From Pseudomonadota bacterium (GTDB taxonomy: Bacteria; Pseudomonadota; Gammaproteobacteria; Arenicellales; UBA868): a DNA stretch of 64,000 nt. The notes under the pieces are model-generated. The model did no database searches and was not told the origin of the DNA. It saw only the letters and a list, made by a program, of their open reading frames with translations. Made by a program: the position numbers and the translations under genes. Below, in pieces: positions 50,963 through 58,719 of the stretch. Location: contig JABJIU010000001.1 in assembly GCA_018661145.1 (NCBI GenBank), positions 1 through 64,000 of the forward strand, given 5' to 3'. How positions within the stretch are numbered: position 1 is the first letter of the stretch; each line of letters opens with the position of its first letter.

Positions 50963-53248
50963 TTGGCAAATATCTACCAACATAACCCAGCAGAAGGTTC
51001 GCTAAAGCAGTCTGAAGGGGAGAGCGTCCCAAAAAAGAAAGCCACCAGACCAGGTTTCGGCCTGAGCTTCCAGAATCTGTTCCTGATTTTTTCGCTCGTG
51101 ACTATCCTGTCAACGGCACTCGTGATATTTGTTCCGTTTGATTCAACGGCGCGGGAAAATGTTGATTATCTGGCTCGGAAGATCAACGCAGAGACATCCT
51201 TACGGGTCGTCTCGGAAGTCTCTAATTTGCTTGAATCTGCTGAGCTGGTGCAGGAATCAATTTACCAGATGTTCGTAGCATCCCCGAGGATGATGTCTAA
51301 TGCAGTGCAGCGAGAACAAGTCTTTTTTTCAATCTTAAAAGCCAATCCGTCGTTCTCGTGGCTGAGTTTAGGACTCTCTGACGGAAACTTCTTTGGTGTC
51401 CAACGGGCAGATCCTGTCAACTTTAGAGTGGTTGATAGCCGTCACTCCAAACGTGAGTTTGACCTGCGCAATACTCAGAAGTTTCTTTTTGTTGATGGTG
51501 AGTATGTGCCTGTCGGTCACAAATTGACGAAAAAAAATTATGATGCAAGAAAGAGGCCTTGGTACAAGCTTGCTTCTGCTGAGCCCGGCGCTACCGTGTG
51601 GACTAATCTCTACGTTTTTTCGACAAGCGGGAAACCAGGACTCAACACGGCGAAAGCGCTTCCAATTTCAGCGTCATCTGAATCGCCAGATGTAATTAGT
51701 ATTGCTTTGGAGTTAGAAAGGCTTTCAACCTTTCTGGCAACGCTATTCAACCCGTCCGCCGATTCAGCAGCATTGCGCGAGGGTACCGGCTTCATCATGA
51801 CAGCGGACGGCATTATGGTTGCGTTTCCAGATCAGGCACAGGTGGTTATTGCTTCGGATAAGCCTGGGGGTAAGCTTAGGCCACGCCTCCTTAGTGAGAC
51901 GACGAATCCTTACCTTAGCCTCGTTAGTGACGCTTTAGCGAGCGGAGAAGTTCCCACAGTAAATCTAGATCAACCATCCACGGCTCTGATTGCCGATCCA
52001 CTCAATCCCGAAAAACTTTTTTATGTCACGTTGAGTGCTGAGACTCGACTCGGCTGGGTTGTTGGGACGATTATTCCGGCGAGTGTGTTTCTCTCGACCA
52101 TCGAAAAGAACAACGAGGTACTGATCTTTCTACTTGGAATTATGGTCGTCGTTCTGTCGGTGCTTTCGATTATTGCAGCAAGAATTGTCTTTGTTAGACC
52201 GCTAAATAGGATGGTCGACCAAATGGGTGCGATTGAGCAATTTCGCTTGCACGATGTGGAGAAGGTCTCTAGCGCAGTATCCGAAATAAAGTCTTTGTCT
52301 CGATCCATGGAGAAAATGAAAACTGGATTGGAGTCATTTGGTCGATATCTGCCCAGAGAATTGTTGCCAGAGCTCCTTAAAAAAGATCAGATTGCGGCAA
52401 TTGGAGCAGAGCGTCGCACCTTGACGGTATTGTTTTCGGATATTGCTAATTTCACGACGATATCTGAAAAGCTGGGATTTCGACTTGCAGAGCACCTTGC
52501 GGCCTATTTTGAATCAATGTCCGAGCGAATCTATCGCAACAATGGTGTAATCGATAAGTATATTGGTGACGCGATCATGGCGTTCTGGGGTGCCCCCATA
52601 CCCAACGAAAACCACGCGACCGATGCATGTGCAGCTGCGGTAAGTTGCCGAGACGCGCTCGCAGAGCAAAGCCAGTCGGCGAAAACTGACGATGTAGTGT
52701 TCTCCGCACGATTTGGAATTAGTACCGGGCGTATGCTCGTCGGAAATTTCGGTTCGAACAATCGGCTGTCTTACACGGTAATTGGGGACCCGGTAAATCT
52801 CGCGGCGCGGCTGGAAGGCCTTAACAAAGAGTTCGGAACCTCGATTCTGATTGGTCCAACAACGTATCAATTCGCACGATACGAAATTATCGTACGACGC
52901 TTAGATCAAGTAATAGTCAAGGGTAAAACAGAAGCAGTCGATGTTTATGAATTGCTCGAAATGCATGATGGATGGGGGCCTCCAGTTATCCCAGAATGGG
53001 TTCAGATTTACGAAGAAGGCCTGAAGGCATATCTCGTTAGAGATCTCTCAAGTGCAATTGAGTATTTCACTAAAGCGAATGCTCTTCGGCCAGGCGGTGA
53101 TTATGCGTCTGGAGTAATGATTGAAAGATGTCAGGGAATCACACGGGAACTTGCGGGCGAAAAACTAATTTCGGCAGAAACGATCAATAGCTCGCCAAAT
53201 AAAGAAGATAAGCCCGCGCGCCTAGAACGACCTAAGCCCACTGATTAA
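50963..53248 (+). CDS. Membrane sensor adenylate/guanylate cyclase with Cache-like domain
   Basis: A 761-residue class III nucleotide cyclase. An N-terminal helix (about 36-57), a large extracytoplasmic Cache-like domain (60-385, with RKRPWYKLA typical of dCache), a second helix (about 388-415), a HAMP-like linker, and the cyclase domain from about 480. The metal aspartates are in LFSDIANFTTIS (Asp493) and KYIGDAIMAFWGAP (Asp536), and the later RFGISTGRMLVGNFGS and NLAARLEGLN motifs are intact, so it should be active. A TPR-like tail follows. Base preference (ATP or GTP) cannot be read safely. TTG start. With the two genes before it, a sensory unit is likely. Confidence 0.88.
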   Translation: MANIYQHNPAEGSLKQSEGESVPKKKATRPGFGLSFQNLFLIFSLVTILSTALVIFVPFDSTARENVDYLARKINAETSLRVVSEVSNLLESAELVQESIYQMFVASPRMMSNAVQREQVFFSILKANPSFSWLSLGLSDGNFFGVQRADPVNFRVVDSRHSKREFDLRNTQKFLFVDGEYVPVGHKLTKKNYDARKRPWYKLASAEPGATVWTNLYVFSTSGKPGLNTAKALPISASSESPDVISIALELERLSTFLATLFNPSADSAALREGTGFIMTADGIMVAFPDQAQVVIASDKPGGKLRPRLLSETTNPYLSLVSDALASGEVPTVNLDQPSTALIADPLNPEKLFYVTLSAETRLGWVVGTIIPASVFLSTIEKNNEVLIFLLGIMVVVLSVLSIIAARIVFVRPLNRMVDQMGAIEQFRLHDVEKVSSAVSEIKSLSRSMEKMKTGLESFGRYLPRELLPELLKKDQIAAIGAERRTLTVLFSDIANFTTISEKLGFRLAEHLAAYFESMSERIYRNNGVIDKYIGDAIMAFWGAPIPNENHATDACAAAVSCRDALAEQSQSAKTDDVVFSARFGISTGRMLVGNFGSNNRLSYTVIGDPVNLAARLEGLNKEFGTSILIGPTTYQFARYEIIVRRLDQVIVKGKTEAVDVYELLEMHDGWGPPVIPEWVQIYEEGLKAYLVRDLSSAIEYFTKANALRPGGDYASGVMIERCQGITRELAGEKLISAETINSSPNKEDKPARLERPKPTD

Positions 53249-53366
53249 ATAAGTGAAGGATGTGTAGCCGTCCTATAAGAAGATATTTCCTGATAGCAGG
53301 CGAGGGATACAGCTTTTGAGCAGTTTATAGAATCGAAAAAGAATAATCTGGAACACTAGGAAAGGG

Positions 53367-54794
53367 GTGAGACAAAGAACGATGACTACACAATCAGCCG
53401 AAGAAAATCTAAGCCAAAGGGCAACACGTCCGAAAATGGGATGGAGCATTTTGCGTATGGTTGTGCTCTCGATCATTGTGGGGATTCTTGCAGCGGGTCT
53501 TGCCAAGCTATTGCTGATGGCTATCGGCCTGACTGAGACCTACCTTCACGATGGAGCATTATTCAACGTCGATGGCACGCCATTAATGGATCTTGCAAAA
53601 GAGCAAGGGATTGAAAATGCGACTCTGCGACCTTTTAACGTGATTGTCATGGTCGTTTTTGGGTTAATCGTAGGGTGTATGACTTATTACTTGATGCCAA
53701 ACAGAGCGAACAGAGGGTTGTCTCATGTAATTGAAGATGTCCACTTCAACAAGGGTACCACCGGTGTTAAAGAAGGCCTCACTGTCGGTGCGATCAGTGC
53801 GGTTTCTATCGGGGCAGGCGCCTCTGTAGGCCGGTTCGGCCCGGCTGTCCATCTTGGAGCGGCGGCTGCATCGGGGTTAGGGGCTGTGCTTAAGCTAGAT
53901 GATCAGGAGCGACTGACTCTGAGTTGTGCAGGCATGGCGGCCGCAATCTCTGCCTCCTTTTTATCTCCCCTGGCAGCGGTAATCTTTGTGCAAGAGGTCG
54001 TTTTGCGGCAGTGGCGCTTATATCAGTTCATACCGATCGCCGCGGCGGCGGTAGCGGCTTCGGAGACCGCGGCGCTCTTGGATGTTCATTTCATCATCCC
54101 AAGTGAAATCATTCCAGACTTCGTGAACCCATATGAGTTTATCTTTTTTGGAATTATCGGACTGCTCTGCGGTGGATTGGCGATCGCATTTAATCGCGCC
54201 TTACCGGCCGCGGTTGCACTGGTTGGCAAGCATGTGAAGATAGACAACCGTTTAAAGCCGGCGTTGGGCGGTTTAGTGCTAGCCGGGATCGGATTCTACT
54301 TTCCCTCAGTGCTGGGCCTAGGCGGTTATGAGACTCAGCTCGCGGTCGCTGGCGGAATCGCTCTCAAGCTATGCTTGATTCTGTTAGCTCTGAAATTTGT
54401 AGCGACTATCGCGAGCTTTGCGTTCGGATTCAATGGAGGAGTATTCGGCCCCAGCCTCTTTATGGGAGCGATGCTTGGCTTAGCTGTTGGGTTGATGGTC
54501 GAGGGTGCCGGAGTTGAGATCGCAAGCCTGTCCTTGTATGCACTGGCGGGCATGGGTGCTATGGTGGCGGGAGTAGTTGGAGCAGTCATGTCAGCGATCA
54601 TCATGATGATCGAAATGACAGGCCGCTTGACCACCTCTTTGCCGCTGCTTTTCTCGGTTACATGTGTGTACGTGGTAATTTATCTGACCGGACAAAGCTC
54701 GTTACTTGTGAACCAGTTGAAAGGGAGAGGTAAAAATCCCTGGGAAGAGATTCGAGCCTCCGACAAGAAGTACACGGGTGTGAAGGAATCCTAG
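53367..54794 (+). CDS. ClC-family chloride channel/transporter lacking the gating glutamate
   Basis: A 475-residue ClC protein with about 11 membrane helices. Anion-path motifs are recognisable: NRGLSHVIED (serine region), GAGASVGRFGPAVHLG, VIFVQEVVLR and GFNGGVFGPSLFMG. In the second, the usual GREGP has Phe where the external gating glutamate should be. Loss of this residue uncouples proton exchange in studied ClCs, so this may be a passive anion channel. GTG at 53367 follows an AGGAA site closely; ATG at 53382 is an alternative. It precedes the type VI genes and may balance charge or pH. Confidence 0.88.
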   Translation: MRQRTMTTQSAEENLSQRATRPKMGWSILRMVVLSIIVGILAAGLAKLLLMAIGLTETYLHDGALFNVDGTPLMDLAKEQGIENATLRPFNVIVMVVFGLIVGCMTYYLMPNRANRGLSHVIEDVHFNKGTTGVKEGLTVGAISAVSIGAGASVGRFGPAVHLGAAAASGLGAVLKLDDQERLTLSCAGMAAAISASFLSPLAAVIFVQEVVLRQWRLYQFIPIAAAAVAASETAALLDVHFIIPSEIIPDFVNPYEFIFFGIIGLLCGGLAIAFNRALPAAVALVGKHVKIDNRLKPALGGLVLAGIGFYFPSVLGLGGYETQLAVAGGIALKLCLILLALKFVATIASFAFGFNGGVFGPSLFMGAMLGLAVGLMVEGAGVEIASLSLYALAGMGAMVAGVVGAVMSAIIMMIEMTGRLTTSLPLLFSVTCVYVVIYLTGQSSLLVNQLKGRGKNPWEEIRASDKKYTGVKES

Positions 54795-55179
54795 TAACCT
54801 ATTCAAGTTCCGCCAGTAAGCGGGGTTATGCGGCACTATGGACAACGCACTAAATATGTGCATAGTAGATATCGTTACTCGTTTAAAGATCTACCAGAAG
54901 TTCTGGAGCCTTGATGACATTTTGGAGACTTAGAGATTTTATGGCCGTCGAGGGGGTTAGTTGCTCGGTCTACTTACTCCAAATGACAAGAGGCCGGAGA
55001 GTCGTCAAGACTCTTGTGCTTGACAAATTGGCGTATGGTGTAAAAATTAGGTCGTCGATAGGCGATGCTAGATCGCATGAGAGAAATATCTAGAGCCTAA
55101 TCCCAGATTGGATTTTTTCGGCATTAGGGCAGTTCGCCCAGTGCCGTGGAACTTTTTATTTACAACAGGAGATAAACAG
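54795..55179. other. Upstream region of the type VI secretion operon
   Basis: These 385 bases carry no supported gene; a 60-codon frame at 54911 has no family features. A 6-bp hairpin (AGAGTC, loop GTCAA, GACTCT at 54998-55014) lies just before the promoter candidate at 55020. The 130 bases between promoter and tssB would form a long 5' leader. Confidence 0.55.
55020..55047 (+). promoter_or_regulatory. Probable sigma-70 promoter of tssB
   Basis: A perfect TTGACA at 55020-55025 is followed after 15-16 bases by TAAAAAT (55041-55047). It is the best -35 in the neighbourhood and points toward the tssBC genes, about 130 bases upstream of the tssB ATG. Confidence 0.45.
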
Positions 55180-55620
55180 ATGGCAAAAGGTTTGGACAGC
55201 GCGGTAGCGCCTAAGGAGCGGATCAATATCGTCTATCAGCCAGCTACAGGTGGCCGTAAAGAGCAGATTGAATTACCGCTAAAGGTGATGGTCCTCGGAG
55301 ACTTTCATGGCCGAAAAGATTCTCGTCTTTCGGACCGAAGTGCGTCTGAAGTAACTTCGCCATCCGTCGACAGTGTGATGGCATCTATGGATGTTGCAAC
55401 CGAATACTCAGTCCCTAATACCCTTACTGGAAAAGGTGAGGTAAAAGTCAGTCTCGAGTTCAATAGTATGAAAGACTTGAGTCCGTCTGCGGTAATCGAT
55501 CAAATCCCGGAACTCAAAAAGATGCTGGGGCTACGTGATGCACTAAAAGCTCTACGCGCTCCGATAGGCAACTCCTCGGACTTCAGAAAGCTAATCGACG
55601 AGAAAGTCTCTAGCAAATAG
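55180..55620 (+). CDS. tssB: Type VI secretion contractile sheath small subunit TssB (VipA)
   Basis: A protein of 146 residues that pairs with TssC to build the contractile sheath. The opening AKGLDSAVAPKERINIVYQ and LPLKVMVLGDFHGRKDSR are typical, followed by LEFNSMKDLSPSAVIDQIPE and a C-terminal helix that hooks into TssC. It is slightly shorter than most TssB (around 160-170). The ATG at 55180 has an ACAGGAGAT ribosome site; the longer frame to 55108 is rejected. tssC follows after 35 bases. Confidence 0.94.
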   Translation: MAKGLDSAVAPKERINIVYQPATGGRKEQIELPLKVMVLGDFHGRKDSRLSDRSASEVTSPSVDSVMASMDVATEYSVPNTLTGKGEVKVSLEFNSMKDLSPSAVIDQIPELKKMLGLRDALKALRAPIGNSSDFRKLIDEKVSSK

Positions 55621-55655
55621 TCAACTAAGAAAACAGATTCAATAGGATTTTTATT

Positions 55656-57107
55656 ATGGTTAAGACAGCTGTTGTGGATGAGGTATTAGGGGCTTCCGGT
55701 CTGGCTCTTCCTGATGATTCGGTTGACTCGGCAAAAGAGGCAGTCGTCACTTTAATTGAGCGCGCATCGGCCCAGGAAAATGGGGCGGCTAGGGTAGACC
55801 GTCGTTTGGTAGACGCCGTCATCGCGGAGCTCGATCAGAAAATCAGTGAGCAGATGGATCAAGTACTGCATCATGAATCGTTCAAGTCGATCGAATCGGC
55901 GTGGCGTCAGCTAGATTTTCTTGTTTCTAGGACAAATTTCCGAGAAAACATCAAGCTACAGGTCTTGGATGTCACAAAAGAGGAGCTCGCTGAGGATTTT
56001 GGGGATGCTTCTGAAATTAGTGACTCAAGTCTCCACAGAATGGTCTATACGGATGAGTACGGTCAGTTCGGAGGCGAGCCGGTTGGTGCACTGGTCGGCG
56101 CCTACGAATTCGGTCCAGGTGAAAAGGACTGCGAATTGCTTAAGTGTATGGCGAATGTTGCAGGCATGGCCCATGCGCCATTTATTGCTGCAGCTAGCTC
56201 CTCTTTCTTGGGTCTGGAGTCCTGGGGTGATCTGTACAAACTCAAAGACCTCGAGTCTGTGTTTGATTCCCCAACATATAGAACGTGGAACGGGCTACGG
56301 GATGTGGAAGACTCGCGTAACGTGTGCCTCACGTTGCCAAGGTTTTTATTGCGCGCACCTTACGGTCCGCAGAATGAGATCGCTGATTTTGACTATGAAG
56401 AGAATGCGGTGGAAGGGGATGACTTGTGTTGGGGTAATGCGGCATTTGCTTTGGCCACGCGAGTGGTTGATTCCTTCGCCAAGTACCGCTGGTGTCCAAA
56501 CATCATCGGCCCGAAAAGCGGTGGTGCAGTTACGGGTCTCCCGTCCTACGTATACGACCGAGACGGTAAGTTTTTTGTAGCAGGTCCTGTCGAGATTCCA
56601 ATCTCAGACCGGCGCGAATATGAGTTTAGCAACTTGGGCTTCGCGCCATTGACGTTGCGTAAGGGGACTGACAACGCGTCGTTCTTCTCAGCAAACTCAA
56701 TTCAGAAAACCAAATTTTTTGGATCAGACGCAGAAGCTAAGCAAGCAGAATTGAACTACAAACTCGGGACGCAGCTGCCGTATCTCTTCGTCGTCACTCG
56801 ATTGGCCCACTACTTAAAAGTGCTTCAGAGAGAAAACTTAGGAGGTTGGGTATCACGCGGCGAAATAGAGGCGGAGTTGAACCGCTGGATTAGAAGTTAC
56901 GTCGCTGACCAGGAAAATGTGCCATCGGCAATGCGGAGCTCGAGACCCTTACGAAACGCAAAAATAGCGGTTTCCGATATTCCCTCGAGTGCAGGTTGGT
57001 TTGCAATTAGCATGGAAGTAACACCGCACTTTAAGTTTATGGGAGCGAACTTCACATTATCACTTACGGGTTCGGTCGAGGCTGGAGAAGCAGCAGCAGA
57101 AGCGTAG
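55656..57107 (+). CDS. tssC: Type VI secretion contractile sheath large subunit TssC (VipB)
   Basis: The 483-residue large sheath subunit, of normal length. Diagnostic text includes HHESFKSIESAWRQLDFLV near the N-terminus, DEYGQFGGEPVGALVGAYEF, and the middle LPRFLLRAPYG with CWGNAAFALATRVVDSF, then VARTLAHYLKV-like LFVVTRLAHYLKVLQRE and the FAISMEVTPHFKFMG end. The start ATG at 55656 is 35 bases after tssB. A structured 145-base gap separates it from hcp. Confidence 0.96.
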   Translation: MVKTAVVDEVLGASGLALPDDSVDSAKEAVVTLIERASAQENGAARVDRRLVDAVIAELDQKISEQMDQVLHHESFKSIESAWRQLDFLVSRTNFRENIKLQVLDVTKEELAEDFGDASEISDSSLHRMVYTDEYGQFGGEPVGALVGAYEFGPGEKDCELLKCMANVAGMAHAPFIAAASSSFLGLESWGDLYKLKDLESVFDSPTYRTWNGLRDVEDSRNVCLTLPRFLLRAPYGPQNEIADFDYEENAVEGDDLCWGNAAFALATRVVDSFAKYRWCPNIIGPKSGGAVTGLPSYVYDRDGKFFVAGPVEIPISDRREYEFSNLGFAPLTLRKGTDNASFFSANSIQKTKFFGSDAEAKQAELNYKLGTQLPYLFVVTRLAHYLKVLQRENLGGWVSRGEIEAELNRWIRSYVADQENVPSAMRSSRPLRNAKIAVSDIPSSAGWFAISMEVTPHFKFMGANFTLSLTGSVEAGEAAAEA

Positions 57108-57124
57108 TGGCAACTGTTGACAGC

Positions 57125-57206
57125 ATCAGGAGCGCTGAATTGGGTCTCTAGAAAGTTTCATCCTAGAGTGTGATCCCGGTCACACCAATTCAGACCAGCT
57201 CCTGAT
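57125..57206 (+). ncRNA. Predicted three-way-junction RNA or palindromic element upstream of hcp
   Basis: Eighty-two bases fold completely. The closing stem pairs ATCAGGAGC (57125-57133) with GCTCCTGAT (57198-57206); a small internal loop follows, then TGAATTGG (57136-57143) pairs with CCAATTCA (57185-57192). Inside are two hairpins: CTCTAG / CTAGAG (57146-57151 with 57163-57168, 11-base loop) and TGTGA / TCACA (57169-57173 with 57180-57184, 6-base loop). Only two bases at the junction are unpaired. All 28 pairs are Watson-Crick. No T tail follows, so it is not a simple terminator. It could be a leader RNA controlling hcp, a processed spacer that protects hcp mRNA, or a small palindromic repeat element. 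Confidence 0.6.
57169..57184 (+). promoter_or_regulatory. Exact CRP-type palindrome upstream of hcp
   Basis: TGTGA-TCCCGG-TCACA matches the core CRP/cAMP receptor consensus at all ten specified positions, 68 bases before the hcp start. It is also the third arm of the predicted three-way junction, so the palindrome may exist for RNA folding rather than protein binding. A membrane nucleotide cyclase is encoded a few kilobases upstream. Confidence 0.45.
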
Positions 57207-57252
57207 ACCGTACAAATTCGATCGACAACTCTTTTAATGAAGGAGAACTAGT

Positions 57253-57753
57253 TTGGCTTACAACATTTATTTGGAAATAGCGGATATTTCTGACGGTGCA
57301 AACACAGAAGATAGTATCGGCCAATTCGCCGTAGCGGAACATGAAGATGAAATATCTGTTCTCGAGTTCCATTGGGGAATGTATGTCCCAACGGATCAGC
57401 TTTCAGGTCAGATCACGGGAAACCGTCGGCACCAGCATCTAACGATTAAGAAGCACCTCGACGCTTCATCGCCGCTGCTAGCGCAGGCCTTAACCAATCC
57501 GACGCCTTTAGAATGTACATTCGCATTCTTTAGGCCTGGGGATATCGGAGGAGATGGTGACCCCGAGCCGTTTTATGAAATCGTTATTGAGGGAGCGAAA
57601 GTGACGAATATTGAAGTATCGTCGCCTAATATCCTAGATCCCGCAAACGATAATATCCCTGCTTATGAATTAGTTACTTTCGCCTACAACAAAGTAACGG
57701 CATCTCACGAGCCTGGTGGAACGGAGTTTGAGGATACGTGGAGCGGCGAATAA
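57253..57753 (+). CDS. hcp: Type VI secretion tube protein Hcp (TssD)
   Basis: The 166-residue ring protein that stacks into the inner tube. Typical features are the N-terminal YNIYLEIADISDGANTED, the central SSPLLAQALTNPTPLECTFAFF and FYEIVIEGAKVTNIEVSSP, and the closing PAYELVTFAYNKVTAS. The TTG at 57253 is supported by an AAGGAGAA site. Its own leader with the structured element and a terminator-like hairpin behind it suggest that hcp is expressed separately and at a higher level than its neighbours. Confidence 0.95.
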   Translation: MAYNIYLEIADISDGANTEDSIGQFAVAEHEDEISVLEFHWGMYVPTDQLSGQITGNRRHQHLTIKKHLDASSPLLAQALTNPTPLECTFAFFRPGDIGGDGDPEPFYEIVIEGAKVTNIEVSSPNILDPANDNIPAYELVTFAYNKVTASHEPGGTEFEDTWSGE

Positions 57754-57788
57754 TAAGCGTAGTTTGATTTCGTTTCTTGCTGAAAAAC

Positions 57789-57831
57789 ACAGGCTGGCCG
57801 GTCTAGAGATCGTCCAGCCTGTTGCTGTTTT
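57789..57831 (+). terminator. Terminator or attenuator after hcp
   Basis: ACAGGCTGG (57789-57797) pairs with CCAGCCTGT (57814-57822), two further inner pairs are possible, and TGCTGTTTT follows. Partial termination here would lower tssJ-tssM transcription relative to hcp. Confidence 0.7.
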
Positions 57832-57952
57832 ACGAAACCTGAAAATTAATGAATACTCTAGCTACTTTCTTCGCCATAACGTGTACTCATTTTCGGGATC
57901 GCTCGTATTGGCGTTGTACGGTAGTCCTAAGAGAGACGTTTGAGTAGGCTCT

Positions 57953-58600
57953 ATGCATCTTAAATTTCAATCGGTATTGGTGATGATAATCGTCATCGGT
58001 CTTGCTGGATGCATCACGCGCCCAGTCGAGGTTACGAAGCCATTAAAGCTGAGCCAAGTGACGGCGGGTAATTTACCGGAGCAAGCTGGGGCGCTCACCG
58101 TTAACATTGTAGCGGACGACGATCTAAACTGGTTTGGCAATACAAATAACGGATTGATGATAGGATTCCTCCAGGCCAGTAGTCGGGGCATTATTTCGGA
58201 AATTGGAAGAAGCTCGCTTGGTCTTCAGAAGATTCTAGAAGGGGATCTTGATGATCCGGCGATAATAAGTATTGATACTTTCAGGGTTCAACCAGGATCA
58301 CGATCAACGATAGTTTTGACTCGTGGCGAGATGTCGAAGCATTTGGCGATCGTTGCCGGCTACTATGACTTAAAGCCCAATAAATCACTGCTGGTGTTTG
58401 ATACATCGATTTTTCTAGATCGAACTTATCATGCAGACCCGTTCGCGCTGTTTCACAACGATACCCCAATGTATGCGCCCTATGAGCTAATCGATCTCAA
58501 ATTGGGGTCGGAGGAGATAGATGTAAACGAAACTACATCCACTCTCTTTTGGCTTGAGGCGCCCGGCCTGTTGGGTCGGTTTCTTTACAACGTTCCTTGA
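57953..58600 (+). CDS. tssJ: Type VI secretion outer-membrane lipoprotein TssJ
   Basis: A 215-residue lipoprotein: the signal ends in the lipobox LAGC, with Cys at about 20. TssJ anchors the TssLM complex to the outer membrane. The match includes IVLTRGEMSKHLAIVAGYYDL in the second half, the usual TssJ strand pair. It is longer than most TssJ (often 150-180) because of insertions in the middle. Placement directly before tssK supports the call. Confidence 0.85.
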   Translation: MHLKFQSVLVMIIVIGLAGCITRPVEVTKPLKLSQVTAGNLPEQAGALTVNIVADDDLNWFGNTNNGLMIGFLQASSRGIISEIGRSSLGLQKILEGDLDDPAIISIDTFRVQPGSRSTIVLTRGEMSKHLAIVAGYYDLKPNKSLLVFDTSIFLDRTYHADPFALFHNDTPMYAPYELIDLKLGSEEIDVNETTSTLFWLEAPGLLGRFLYNVP

Positions 58601-58719
58601 GCCTGGGTTGGTTTAGGTGCGGAGCTGTCATCGCGCAGCGTTGATTGAAGTGCCGGGCAGCAAGGAGAAACGCTACTTGTCTAGCTTGATGGACGAACGG
58701 CGAACTAGGAGTTGAGACA

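Noticed and set aside
54911..55093. 60-codon frame before tssB
   Set aside because: Overlaps the probable promoter and has no family features or ribosome site.
57716..57943. 75-codon frame after hcp, at the position where tssE might be expected
   Set aside because: It starts inside hcp, runs through the terminator hairpin and has no TssE (gp25-like) features.
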